Part shown: positions 43,831 to 52,164 of the stretch, piece by piece | Numbering within the stretch: the stretch's first letter is position 1 | How the letters are laid out: each line of letters begins with the position of its first letter | Assembly: GCF_001542915.1 (NCBI RefSeq) | Contig: NZ_LNNH01000029.1 | Coordinates: forward strand, 62,001 to 126,000 | Direction of reading: 5' to 3' | Length of the DNA stretch: 64,000 nucleotides | DNA from: Peribacillus simplex | GTDB lineage: Bacteria > Bacillota > Bacilli > Bacillales > DSM-1321 | Made by a program: the position numbers and the translations under genes | The notes under the pieces: generated by a model | The model's database searches: none | What the model saw: the letters and a program-made list of their open reading frames with translations, nothing else | What the model was told of the DNA's origin: nothing

Positions 43831-45192
43831 ATGAATATTAACCATCAGAAGGTTTTCATTACGGTAAACCCTGCAGTGACTAGAAAGAAGGCGCTCCTGT
43901 TTATCGAAGAAAAGCTATTTGGGGAATGGGGCCTTCATTTCGGAGAACCCGTTACGATCATGGCTGGATGCCGATCCGTCCCTGTCCTTGTGCAGCCATT
44001 CCCTTCATCAGGGCCTACATTGAAACTTTCATATGATATGAATCAATTTTTATCACTGCCTGCCTTTTCAGATCCGATATCCGTTTTTTTTCATCCGGAA
44101 GAAAGGAACATTCAAATAGGCCCTTCCTTCGCTGCTCTCATCAATCAATCTCCTTTGCAAGACGGAACATTCGGGGAGATGGAAAAATTCTATCAGGAAA
44201 TGACATCATATTGTAATCAGCAAGGCATCCCCTTCTATTTAGTGAAAGTGCAGTCTCTTCAAGAAGGGATAATCGAAGCATTTGTCGGGGAACAAAAAGG
44301 CTGGCAAACCTTGACTATCCCGATTCCTGATGTGTTTTATAACCGGATACATTCACGAAAGCTTGAAGCATCGCCATCATTCGAGCTGTTTAAAACCGAA
44401 CTCAAGACACAATCCATACCGATGTTCAACGGTAGGTTCCTTTCCAAATATGATGTTCATCAGCTTCTGAGCTTAGAAAATGAGCTGTTGCCAAATTTGC
44501 CTGATACGATACTTTTTGGCGAACAGGAGGCATTCTTGACCTTCATAGAAAGACATTCGATTATCTATTTCAAACCTGTATCAGGCAGTCAAGGTAAAAA
44601 TATATGCAGATTAACGCAAGTATCTGGAAAATGGAAAATCGAGCCCTCCGGAAAAAAACAGGAACTGCTTTTTGCCGACTCAGATGAGCAATTGTTCCAT
44701 ACATTAAAAAAACTATCCAGAAAGCAAGCCTTCATTCTGCAACAAGGGATTTCCTTATACGAAACCGATCAAAGAAAGGTGGACTTCCGCATCCTTCTTC
44801 ACCAAAACGAACTGCTAAACTGGAAGGTTTCATCAATGGTTGCACGGATAGGAGAACAAGGTGCCATCGTTTCCAATCTTGCACAAGGCGGTTTGATGAA
44901 AAACGGCTCGGATTTCCTCAAGGAAGCATTCGATTACCCCGATTCTGGTCGTTTGTATCAAAAACTGATACGACTGGCTAAAAACACGGCAAAGGCAATT
45001 GTTGAACACCATGACGAATCTTTCGGGGAGCTGGGCATCGATTTAGCACTTGATGTCGATACAAATCCATGGATCATCGAGGTGAATTCCAAACCTTCGA
45101 AAAAATTTCAGGGCAATTATGAAACCTTTCGCCCATCAGTAAAATCCATCATAGATTTCATGCTGACCCTCAACAGCGAAAAACATCGATAA
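43831..45192 (+). CDS. YheC/YheD family ATP-grasp protein 1
   Basis: A 453-residue endospore coat-associated ATP-grasp protein. N-terminal beta domain (1-100), central region with PIPDVFYNRIHSRK, then ATP-grasp fold: nucleotide Lys in IYFKPVSGSQGKNI (about 245), FRILLHQN (about 322) and the metal motif DVDTNPWIIEVNSKP. ATP-grasp enzymes ligate a carboxylate to an amine or thiol via acyl phosphate; the product is unknown for this family. First of four tandem paralogues. The ATG at 43831 has a weak GGGGAA site. Confidence 0.85.
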   Translation: MNINHQKVFITVNPAVTRKKALLFIEEKLFGEWGLHFGEPVTIMAGCRSVPVLVQPFPSSGPTLKLSYDMNQFLSLPAFSDPISVFFHPEERNIQIGPSFAALINQSPLQDGTFGEMEKFYQEMTSYCNQQGIPFYLVKVQSLQEGIIEAFVGEQKGWQTLTIPIPDVFYNRIHSRKLEASPSFELFKTELKTQSIPMFNGRFLSKYDVHQLLSLENELLPNLPDTILFGEQEAFLTFIERHSIIYFKPVSGSQGKNICRLTQVSGKWKIEPSGKKQELLFADSDEQLFHTLKKLSRKQAFILQQGISLYETDQRKVDFRILLHQNELLNWKVSSMVARIGEQGAIVSNLAQGGLMKNGSDFLKEAFDYPDSGRLYQKLIRLAKNTAKAIVEHHDESFGELGIDLALDVDTNPWIIEVNSKPSKKFQGNYETFRPSVKSIIDFMLTLNSEKHR

Positions 45193-45208
45193 AAGGAGTT
45201 GCTAGCAC

Positions 45209-46279
45209 GTGTTAATCGGATTAATGGCAACGTCGGATTCACATGAAAACCACTACTTCACCGAAATAGCTAAAACGGCAAAACCCTTCAATATGAACGT
45301 TTGTAAATTCACGCCCGAAAATATTGATAGTGACCTTAAGAAAGTGCGGGGCGAACGGTTTGATCAAGAAAAGGAGACGTGGATTGCTGCATCTTTTAAT
45401 ATACCTGATTATATTTATGATCGCTGTTTCCATGGGCTATCGCGTCAACCATCGGAAACACGAAATAAAATCAATTGGTTAAAAGAACATTCTAGCTTCT
45501 TAGGGCTCGGGCTTCCTGGTAAGTGGGAAGTTTATCAAACCCTGAAAAAACACCCCCTTCTTCAAGCTTTTTTCCCAGAGACCGTCCAAGTATCCACATC
45601 TGAAGATATTATCGGTCATTTGGAGCGCCTGGATCGAATCATCATCAAGCCTGAATTCGGTGCAGGCGGTACGGGAATTTACCTTCTTTCCAAAAACGAT
45701 GACGGCACTTTGGTATCCATGACAAAAAAAGGCAACAAATATGACCGCCAATTCACTTCTACATCACAGCTGAACAAATGGCTGCAGCATTTATTGAATC
45801 GATACAAATACCTTTGCCAGCCATATTTGGAACTTTGCAACCAAGAACATGAACCGTTCGATTTACGCATCCTGCTGCAAAAAAATGAGAGGAACCAATG
45901 GGTGGAACGGGGCCGTGGGATTCGTACCGGCCAAAAGGATGGAATCACCTCAAATTTGGCAACAGGCGGAGAAGCCATAACATTGGATGCCTTCATCAAA
46001 AAAAATCCGGAAACCATTTCGATTGCCGTCGAACAAAAGATCCAGCATATACTCCGTACCCTGCCTGCCGAAATCGAGGCTGTGTTTGAAAGACTATTCG
46101 AATTGGGCATCGATCTGGGCATCGATAAAAAAGGCCAGTTATGGATAATGGACATTAATTCAAAACCCGGAAGGAAAATCATCCAGGCACTGCAGCCGGA
46201 GAACATGAAGGATATTCATCGGGCACCGCTGCAATATAGCCAATATTTAGCCAATCATCTTCAGAAGGCAGGTGAATGA
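45209..46279 (+). CDS. yheC: YheC family ATP-grasp protein
   Basis: A 356-residue paralogue (B. subtilis YheC is 363) without the extra N-terminal domain of its neighbours. It starts directly with LIGLMATSDSHENH, then PDYIYDRCF, ATP-grasp Lys IIIKPEFGAGGTGIY (about 150) and metal motif GQLWIMDINSKPG. GTG at 45209 is the start with AAGGAG ten bases upstream. It is 16 bases after gene 1 and overlaps gene 3 by four bases. Confidence 0.87.
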   Translation: MLIGLMATSDSHENHYFTEIAKTAKPFNMNVCKFTPENIDSDLKKVRGERFDQEKETWIAASFNIPDYIYDRCFHGLSRQPSETRNKINWLKEHSSFLGLGLPGKWEVYQTLKKHPLLQAFFPETVQVSTSEDIIGHLERLDRIIIKPEFGAGGTGIYLLSKNDDGTLVSMTKKGNKYDRQFTSTSQLNKWLQHLLNRYKYLCQPYLELCNQEHEPFDLRILLQKNERNQWVERGRGIRTGQKDGITSNLATGGEAITLDAFIKKNPETISIAVEQKIQHILRTLPAEIEAVFERLFELGIDLGIDKKGQLWIMDINSKPGRKIIQALQPENMKDIHRAPLQYSQYLANHLQKAGE

Positions 46280-47649
46280 AAGTGAGAAAGACTTTTCCTG
46301 TCGAAATCGCCGTCATCCCTGGCAACGTTCTCTTTTACCCTTCAGAACTTGGAGATCTGGAAGAAATCGAATTGATCTATTTCGGACAGCATTCATGTCC
46401 TGCCAGTGTGAAACAAAACCCGGCCATCAATCAATCCATCGTCCTATCGGAAAGTCTCGCGGAATCGTTAAAATTCGATTTGACCGATATCCCCCTTCAT
46501 TTATTCATATACGGCAAGACCATCCATATCGGCCCTTTGGTAGGTATTTTTTCTTCAGGTTTCACTGGCCTGTCAAACAAACCTCTAGGTGAAAGATCGC
46601 CATTTTTCTCAAAGCTTCTTTCCCTTAGCCGGACTACAGGCTGCATCCCCTTCATTTTTGGGGAGAATGTCATCAATTGGGATGAAGAAACAATCAAGGG
46701 CTATGTGTTCGAGAATGATAATTGGCACATTCAGGAATTCCCATTTCCTAACGTCATTTATGATCGGCTTCCCAACCGGCTGACCGAAAATCGCGACGGC
46801 CCTAAAGAAGTGAAGCAGAAATTCCAAAAAGACTATACCATTCCTTGGTTCAATCCGGGGTTTTTCAATAAATGGGACGTAAATGAAAGATTATGTGCAG
46901 ATGAGCAGGCACTGCCATATCTGCCTGAAACTTATCCATTTCAATCCATATCCGTGGTAGAGACGCTTCTTTCCCATTATCGTCAGGTTTATATCAAGCC
47001 CATTCATGGCAGCCTCGGCCTCGGCATTCACCAGATCCTTTATGATAAGCATGAGAATGTTTACTATTGCCGCTATACAAATGAAGCAAGGGAGAATAAA
47101 TTACAAAAATTCTCCACACTGGAATCAATCGTTAAACACCTATTTCATGACCGACCGCTAGAGAATCTTATCGTCCAGCAGGGCATCTCACTCATCCGTT
47201 CCGAAAAAAGACCAGTCGATTTCCGGGTTCATACTAACAAGGACAGTAATGGCGTATGGCAAGTAACCGCAATTGCTGCCAAAATTGCCGGCGCAGGCAG
47301 TGTTACAACCCATATTAAAAGCGGCGGGGTCATCAAAACGGTTGCCGAACTGTTTGGAGATGACGATGAGGCAAAAGAAGTGGAACGCAAACTATCTGAA
47401 GCAGCACTGTTATTAAGCGAAAGCATGGAAAAGCATCTGGATGGCATCATAGCGGAAATCGGATTTGATTTTGGGTTGGATAAGAAAGGGCAGGTTTGGA
47501 TGTTTGAAGCGAATTCCAAGCCAGGACGCTCCATCTTCTCCCATCCCAAACTGAAGGAATTCGAATTGTTGACCAGAAAGCTCAGCCTCGACTATGCCAT
47601 TTATTTGACTGAACAGACGATTACAAACGCCATTAGTGTGCAGCGATGA
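46276..47649 (+). CDS. yheD: YheD family ATP-grasp protein
   Basis: A 457-residue paralogue matching YheD (453). N-terminal domain, PFPNVIYDRLPNR, ATP-grasp Lys VYIKPIHGSLGLGIH (about 240), VDFRVHTNKD and metal motif GQVWMFEANSKPG. ATG at 46276 overlaps the yheC stop; a GTG at 46282 is better spaced from AGGTG, so either may be used. Translationally coupled on both sides. Confidence 0.87.
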   Translation: MKVRKTFPVEIAVIPGNVLFYPSELGDLEEIELIYFGQHSCPASVKQNPAINQSIVLSESLAESLKFDLTDIPLHLFIYGKTIHIGPLVGIFSSGFTGLSNKPLGERSPFFSKLLSLSRTTGCIPFIFGENVINWDEETIKGYVFENDNWHIQEFPFPNVIYDRLPNRLTENRDGPKEVKQKFQKDYTIPWFNPGFFNKWDVNERLCADEQALPYLPETYPFQSISVVETLLSHYRQVYIKPIHGSLGLGIHQILYDKHENVYYCRYTNEARENKLQKFSTLESIVKHLFHDRPLENLIVQQGISLIRSEKRPVDFRVHTNKDSNGVWQVTAIAAKIAGAGSVTTHIKSGGVIKTVAELFGDDDEAKEVERKLSEAALLLSESMEKHLDGIIAEIGFDFGLDKKGQVWMFEANSKPGRSIFSHPKLKEFELLTRKLSLDYAIYLTEQTITNAISVQR

Positions 47650-48842
47650 ATATTTTTTATGATAGCGTTTCGGAATCTTGGTGCCATGATCAAAAGGATA
47701 CAGTACTTTTTGCAGGTGCTGCAGATGAAGAGATAAACTATAGCAATGAGCTTTCAGGTCAAAGACTCTTCCCGATCACCGAATTTCCCGGAAGCCGGCT
47801 GCTCCTTGTTGGAATAATGACTTCGTTCAATCCGAAAAAGGAAACAGGGTTGGGCGGTAACTTGGCCCTTTTTCAGGATTTATCATTGTATCTTTTCCAA
47901 CATGGGATTTTACCCTATGCATTCACGGGAAAGGACTTTGCTTCCGGTTCAATGAGAGGTTATGTATTTTCATCCGATACAAACAAGTGGATCGAGTGTA
48001 AGGTGCCGCTTCCTGATATCGTTTATAATCGTATACCCTCCAGGGGCTATGAGGCTTCGGCAGAATTCCAATCACTCATGAGCCATTTCAATGAGCACCA
48101 TGTGAACATTTTCAATCCAGGTTTCCTGGATAAATATTTAATGTTCGAAGCTTTGATGGGTGATGGTTCCCTCACCAATCACCTGCCGGCAACAGCGCGC
48201 CTGCAAAATCGCGAATGTTTGGAGTCATTCCTTGATACACATCGGCACATCTACTTAAAACCTTGTAAAGGAAGCCAGGGAAAAGGCATTTACACCCTCC
48301 GCAAAAATCCTGATGATACACTTTTGTTCAACAGCCTGAAATACAGCGAGACTTTCTCGAATTTCGCTTCTTTCTGGGAAACGAAAAAAAAGGACTTAAT
48401 AAAAAGAAATTACCTGGCTCAGCGGGCGGTCGTACCAAAAAAACTCCTTGGTCACCGTTACGACTACAGGGTTCTCGTCCATTATGAAAAAGGATTTTAT
48501 AAAGTAACGGGCAAAGCTGTACGAATGTCACAACTGCAGGAAATCACTACACACACTCCTCGAGGCGGTAAGCTTTATCCCTATCAAAACCTGCAATCAA
48601 AAAGGCTGAATCTAACATTGGCTAGAATCGCCCAAAAATGCGGAGAAATTCTTTCAAAAAAAATAGGCTTTCTCGGCGAATTTTCGATTGATATCGGTGA
48701 AGACGAATCGGGCTCGCTCTTCATTTACGAAGTGAACTCCAAGCCCATGCAGTTCGACGAAGAGGAAATCGAAGCTAATCGGCTTTTACATTTAAAAAAC
48801 CTTTTCATAGAATTAACTTTTTCCAACAGGAAAATAAAATAA
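47646..48842 (+). CDS. YheC/YheD family ATP-grasp protein 4
   Basis: A 398-residue paralogue with a shortened N-terminal domain. PLPDIVYNRIPSRG, ATP-grasp Lys IYLKPCKGSQGKGIY (about 204), YDYRVLVHYEKG, and metal motif GSLFIYEVNSKP are intact. The ATG overlaps the gene 3 stop (ATGA) and has no strong binding site, suggesting coupling. Last gene of the four-gene unit. No clear terminator follows. Confidence 0.85.
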   Translation: MNIFYDSVSESWCHDQKDTVLFAGAADEEINYSNELSGQRLFPITEFPGSRLLLVGIMTSFNPKKETGLGGNLALFQDLSLYLFQHGILPYAFTGKDFASGSMRGYVFSSDTNKWIECKVPLPDIVYNRIPSRGYEASAEFQSLMSHFNEHHVNIFNPGFLDKYLMFEALMGDGSLTNHLPATARLQNRECLESFLDTHRHIYLKPCKGSQGKGIYTLRKNPDDTLLFNSLKYSETFSNFASFWETKKKDLIKRNYLAQRAVVPKKLLGHRYDYRVLVHYEKGFYKVTGKAVRMSQLQEITTHTPRGGKLYPYQNLQSKRLNLTLARIAQKCGEILSKKIGFLGEFSIDIGEDESGSLFIYEVNSKPMQFDEEEIEANRLLHLKNLFIELTFSNRKIK

Positions 48843-48905
48843 CACCTCCTGCTGCCGTTTTCCATTATAATGTAATGTGAGACAGCATATATGGAGGTAA
48901 TACAT

Positions 48906-49109
48906 ATGATCAGTCATTTTCAATGGGCACCGCTGCATAAGAATCTGCCAGGGTGGAAAATTTCCTTTTATTACAATAGACAATCCATCCAGGCTTTCTA
49001 TCATAAAGATGGAACCATCGAATGGACAGCCAACCCACCTGCAACGGAAGATGAAATGAAACTCAAAACCATGATACATGACTTGATGGTCTATCATGTT
49101 TATGAATAA
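48906..49109 (+). CDS. yheE: YheE family protein (DUF5342)
   Basis: A 67-residue protein matching YheE: HFQWAPLHKNLPGWKISFYY, YHKDGTIEWT and a helical end MIHDLMVYHVYE. The ATG at 48906 has an excellent GGAGGTAA site; the ORF opens earlier at 48891. A TATAAT at about 48867 suggests its own promoter. The position after yheCD matches B. subtilis. Function unknown. Confidence 0.85.
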   Translation: MISHFQWAPLHKNLPGWKISFYYNRQSIQAFYHKDGTIEWTANPPATEDEMKLKTMIHDLMVYHVYE

Positions 49110-49200
49110 ACCGTATCGTCCAATTGCTTTTAGGAAAGCTTGAAAAGAATAAAAATCCCTCTAATGCCTATACTAATGAAAAGGTTAGGAGGGATTTATT

Positions 49201-49389
49201 TTGGACAAAGAAAAAATGACTTTTTTAAAGGATAGCGAGTATGATGGACGGGATTCCGCCTTCCTTGACATCGATCGCTACATCAATGAAGGTTTGGCAG
49301 GCGGCAATGTATATGAGGCCGCTGATCTTCGGAACATTGAAGAAGCCCATGATTTCTATGACGAGACCGATCCTAACATCAATAAATAG
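49201..49389 (+). CDS. Small acidic protein, unknown
   Basis: A 62-residue acidic, soluble protein with YINEGLAGGNVYEAADLRNI and a charged C-terminus. It starts at TTG 49201 with GGAGGG seven bases upstream. It resembles YozQ/DUF4025-type small Bacillus proteins by general character only. Transcribed alone and ended by the terminator at 49403-49431. Confidence 0.65.
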   Translation: MDKEKMTFLKDSEYDGRDSAFLDIDRYINEGLAGGNVYEAADLRNIEEAHDFYDETDPNINK

Positions 49390-49402
49390 ACGACCTTATT
49401 GC

Positions 49403-49431
49403 CAGGGCTCTCTTTTAGGAGAGCTCTTTTT
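49403..49431 (+). terminator. Terminator of the small acidic protein gene
   Basis: GGGCTCTC and GAGAGCTC arms (one mismatch), then TTTTT. Confidence 0.75.
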
Positions 49432-49654
49432 GGAGCAGGACTGTTTCCCCGAACATTTCTCGAACCACACTCTCATAGGCGACTTCCAGATTACGGGAAA
49501 ACAATTCCTTTTCAGCGGAACTTATTGCTTGCCCATTGATTTCCTCTGTAAGTTTTTCACGATTTCCGCTTAAAGAAATCGTTTCCCCTCCCGAAAAATT
49601 GTACATAACCTGGGTTTTAAGATGATCCGTGAAATATTTAACCGTTCCAAACAT
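49415..49654 (-). CDS. 79-residue protein downstream of a cobalamin riboswitch, unknown
   Basis: A 79-residue soluble protein with a beta-like start (VMYNFSGGETISLSG) and a helical end (REMFGETVLLQKEL). No cobalamin, corrinoid or transport motif is visible. The ATG at 49654 has an AAGGGGG site. A complete cobalamin riboswitch lies 175 bases upstream on the same strand, followed by an intrinsic terminator just before this gene, so it appears to be the gene under that control. Its 3' end overlaps the opposite terminator. I do not recognise the family. Confidence 0.6.
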   Translation of the reverse strand: MFGTVKYFTDHLKTQVMYNFSGGETISLSGNREKLTEEINGQAISSAEKELFSRNLEVAYESVVREMFGETVLLQKELS

Positions 49655-49668
49655 TTGTATTCCCCCTT

Positions 49669-49706
49669 AAAAAATAAAAAAACAACTTCCCGGAAGGAAG
49701 CTGTTT
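49669..49706 (-). terminator. Terminator between the cobalamin riboswitch and the 79-residue gene
   Basis: AACAGCTTCC and GGAAGTTGTT (one G-U pair) around TTCCG, then TTTTTTTATTTTTT on the minus strand. It is placed as the expression platform of the riboswitch. Confidence 0.85.
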
Positions 49707-49824
49707 GAATGCATAACGAAGCATAACAAAAATAAACATGTTTTTTCATTTTTAAAAATGAAAGCATGCTTTTGCCAATTTTCGCACGTAACATCCCCTA
49801 TCCTCGTAGGCATTTGATGATGTG

Positions 49825-50010
49825 CTAAAAACAGGCAGGTATCCTGGCTCATGGTCAACGCTTTTCGAACCTTCCCATTCCCTTTTGCAGAAAACAGTGG
49901 CATCACTCGAATCGCTCACATATACAGTTGCGGGACAGCGCCGGATTCCAACCGGCTTCCCTTTTAAGCGGATAAATCGATGTTTCATATCCGCACCCGT
50001 TTCTAGACTT
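49825..50010 (-). ncRNA. Cobalamin (B12) riboswitch
   Basis: Read on the minus strand, all consensus landmarks are in order: GGGTGCGGAT (5' part), AAAAGGGAAGCCGG, AATCCGGCGCTGTCCCGC, AACTGTA, GTGAGCGA, the B12 box GCCACTG, a long helix to GGGAATGGGAAGG, and the 3' GAGCCAGGATACCTGCC. The sequence is intact in every conserved block. No cobalamin transport or synthesis gene is in this window. On binding adenosylcobalamin it should favour the downstream terminator. Confidence 0.95.
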
Positions 50011-50076
50011 ATTTAGTTTTCCATTTAAATGTATCAAATTATTTCCTGGATTACAATCCGCTCACGCGATGAACGA

Positions 50077-52164
50077 TCATCTCGCTTTCAGCCTTATGGT
50101 TTCCGCCATTCCCTTAACGAAGTTGAAACCGTTGAATTTTCTCCAAAGTGAACGTACAAAAGGGTTATTCGAAATCCTTGTAATCAGCTGCTTGCGTTTA
50201 ATTTTTTTCAACAGACCTTGCTTTGCATGAATTTGCTCATAGACCCGGCGGCTATTGGAATGATCGATATATGGAAGATATGTTTTCCTTAACTGGCCAA
50301 ATGCTTCTTTTTCCGCAAAACCGGTTTCGGCATAGGCGTTAATCGTCGAAATCAACTTTTCTGTAGTGAAAACCTGATCACCAAATAATTGATTATCCAT
50401 ATTCATATAACTTCCTTGATACTTATTGTACGTCTCGAGATCGAATTGGTAAAAAACAACAGGTTTTTTTTGGTAAAACATATCCCAGGCGACACTCGAG
50501 TAATCCGTAATCAACATGGATGCCTCCATCAATAAGGCATTCAAGTCTTCTTCATTGGAAATCGTGAACCGCTGATTATCAATGGAAAAATGTTCGATAA
50601 AGTCCTTGAATTTTGGATGCAAATAAAAATGCAGCGTCAAATCATGCTGCTCCAATAGCCTGCTCAATTCTTTTGATTGTAAAAAAGTCTTGAATACTTG
50701 TACATACTCACTCTTTTCCACTTCCTCAAAAGGTAAGTTTTCAAGCCATACGCGCCATGTCGGCATCACTAAAATCCGTTTTCCGTTCGATCTATTTTCA
50801 ATGACATCCCAGCGGGGAAGGCCGCTGACAATCAGTTCGTTTTTGTTATAGCCGAAATGATTCTGGATGATCTTGCCTTCCTCGGGTGAGGAAACGACAA
50901 AAAGGCTTGGTGCGTTAATGCTGGATTTTTTAAAGATGCTGTTAAGTTTTTTTAATCCGATAACGCCATGCTGCAAAAAGACAAGCGGCTTATAATTCAT
51001 CGCTTTTCTAATCCTGCCCTTTTGAATTCTTATGTCGTATGCATGCCCTTTAGTTTCGGAGGATACCAATAGCTGTGCGGCAAACATGAACACCATATAT
51101 TTAAAGCTCATGAATTCAACGACTCTATTTTTCATGTTTTCCAATTTCGGGTAATCTTCCGAATCAGGTTTAATGATGTAATATGCTTGTTGACGGTTAT
51201 GATTTTCATAGATGTATTTAAAGAAGTAGTATCCGTTATCTTGGGCCCTGTCAGCGGTTTTCTCGTAAATCAGCCAAATGTTTTTCTTTTTATAATAGGG
51301 GAGCAGCAGTCTATAAACCCATGAAGCCAGAACTTCTTTAAAAAAGTGCTTGTTCGTCTCGTACTCGGTTCTTTCCTTATAAGTCAGTGCCACAGTGCCT
51401 GATGCGGTCAAATATGGATACACCCAATATCCGTTATCAAAGGTGTACGACATGCCAAATAGTCGTTTATTCAACTTTCTCAAGGCCATGCACGTAGGGT
51501 TCTTCAAACGAATATAGTGGTCCTTCCCCCCAACCCTGACCATTAAATAGAAATCATAATAAAAAGGACGCCATTCCATCGACTTAACATCGATTGTAAA
51601 AGACAGTTTATGACCCTTTCCTTTAACAGGGAATATATACTGCGTGTTATCCGAAACATCCCTCTGCTTTAGGACCATACCAACCAGTTCATATTCCTCT
51701 TTCAATTCAAGGCGTACGGAACCCGTCAGGATAGTACCTTTAAAACGCAAGGATTTCAGTGTTAGTTTTGCTGACAGTACCTCATCCGACAGGTGGATCG
51801 GTTGTTTGATGACAATGCTCAGCCCGCCTGATGCCGTAATATAAGGGGTGATCACTTGAACGCCAATAGAGGGGATCGAATGGAAATACTCATTCTTTCC
51901 CCCGCTAATTTGTATTCGATGCAGTTCGCCACTTGCTTCCATATACAAATCCCATCTGGATGCCGCTTGATAATATTCCTCGGAAAAATTTTTCAGGTGG
52001 ATGACGATCTTGGAATCGATCATTTCCGTATCGAAGGTCCATCTGATTTTCATGGTTTTTTCAATGCCGATGATTTTCAGTGATTTCGGGTCCTTGCATT
52101 GAAAGGAAATTTTTTCGTCTTCACTTATGAGATTATCCACCGTGATTATCTTCTTCTGTTCCAT
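50077..52164 (-). CDS. CDP-glycerol glycerophosphotransferase family protein (695 aa)
   Basis: A TagB/TagF-like enzyme of wall teichoic acid or related polymer synthesis. C-terminal glycosyltransferase-like domain (about 280-670) with catalytic His residues in FLQHGVIGLKK (about 397) and HPKFKDF (about 516) plus ITDYSSVAWDMF. The N-terminal 270 residues hold two copies of a beta module with the motif VITPYITASGGLSIVI (about 108) and VYPYLTASGTVALTY (about 250). No signal or membrane segment. The start overlaps the upstream gene by 19 bases, so the two are coupled. Glycerol- versus ribitol-phosphate specificity cannot be read. Confidence 0.87.
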   Translation of the reverse strand: MEQKKIITVDNLISEDEKISFQCKDPKSLKIIGIEKTMKIRWTFDTEMIDSKIVIHLKNFSEEYYQAASRWDLYMEASGELHRIQISGGKNEYFHSIPSIGVQVITPYITASGGLSIVIKQPIHLSDEVLSAKLTLKSLRFKGTILTGSVRLELKEEYELVGMVLKQRDVSDNTQYIFPVKGKGHKLSFTIDVKSMEWRPFYYDFYLMVRVGGKDHYIRLKNPTCMALRKLNKRLFGMSYTFDNGYWVYPYLTASGTVALTYKERTEYETNKHFFKEVLASWVYRLLLPYYKKKNIWLIYEKTADRAQDNGYYFFKYIYENHNRQQAYYIIKPDSEDYPKLENMKNRVVEFMSFKYMVFMFAAQLLVSSETKGHAYDIRIQKGRIRKAMNYKPLVFLQHGVIGLKKLNSIFKKSSINAPSLFVVSSPEEGKIIQNHFGYNKNELIVSGLPRWDVIENRSNGKRILVMPTWRVWLENLPFEEVEKSEYVQVFKTFLQSKELSRLLEQHDLTLHFYLHPKFKDFIEHFSIDNQRFTISNEEDLNALLMEASMLITDYSSVAWDMFYQKKPVVFYQFDLETYNKYQGSYMNMDNQLFGDQVFTTEKLISTINAYAETGFAEKEAFGQLRKTYLPYIDHSNSRRVYEQIHAKQGLLKKIKRKQLITRISNNPFVRSLWRKFNGFNFVKGMAETIRLKAR

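Noticed and set aside
49570..49988. Minus-strand ORFs of 74-79 codons over the cobalamin riboswitch and terminator
   Set aside because: They run through conserved RNA structure and lack start signals.
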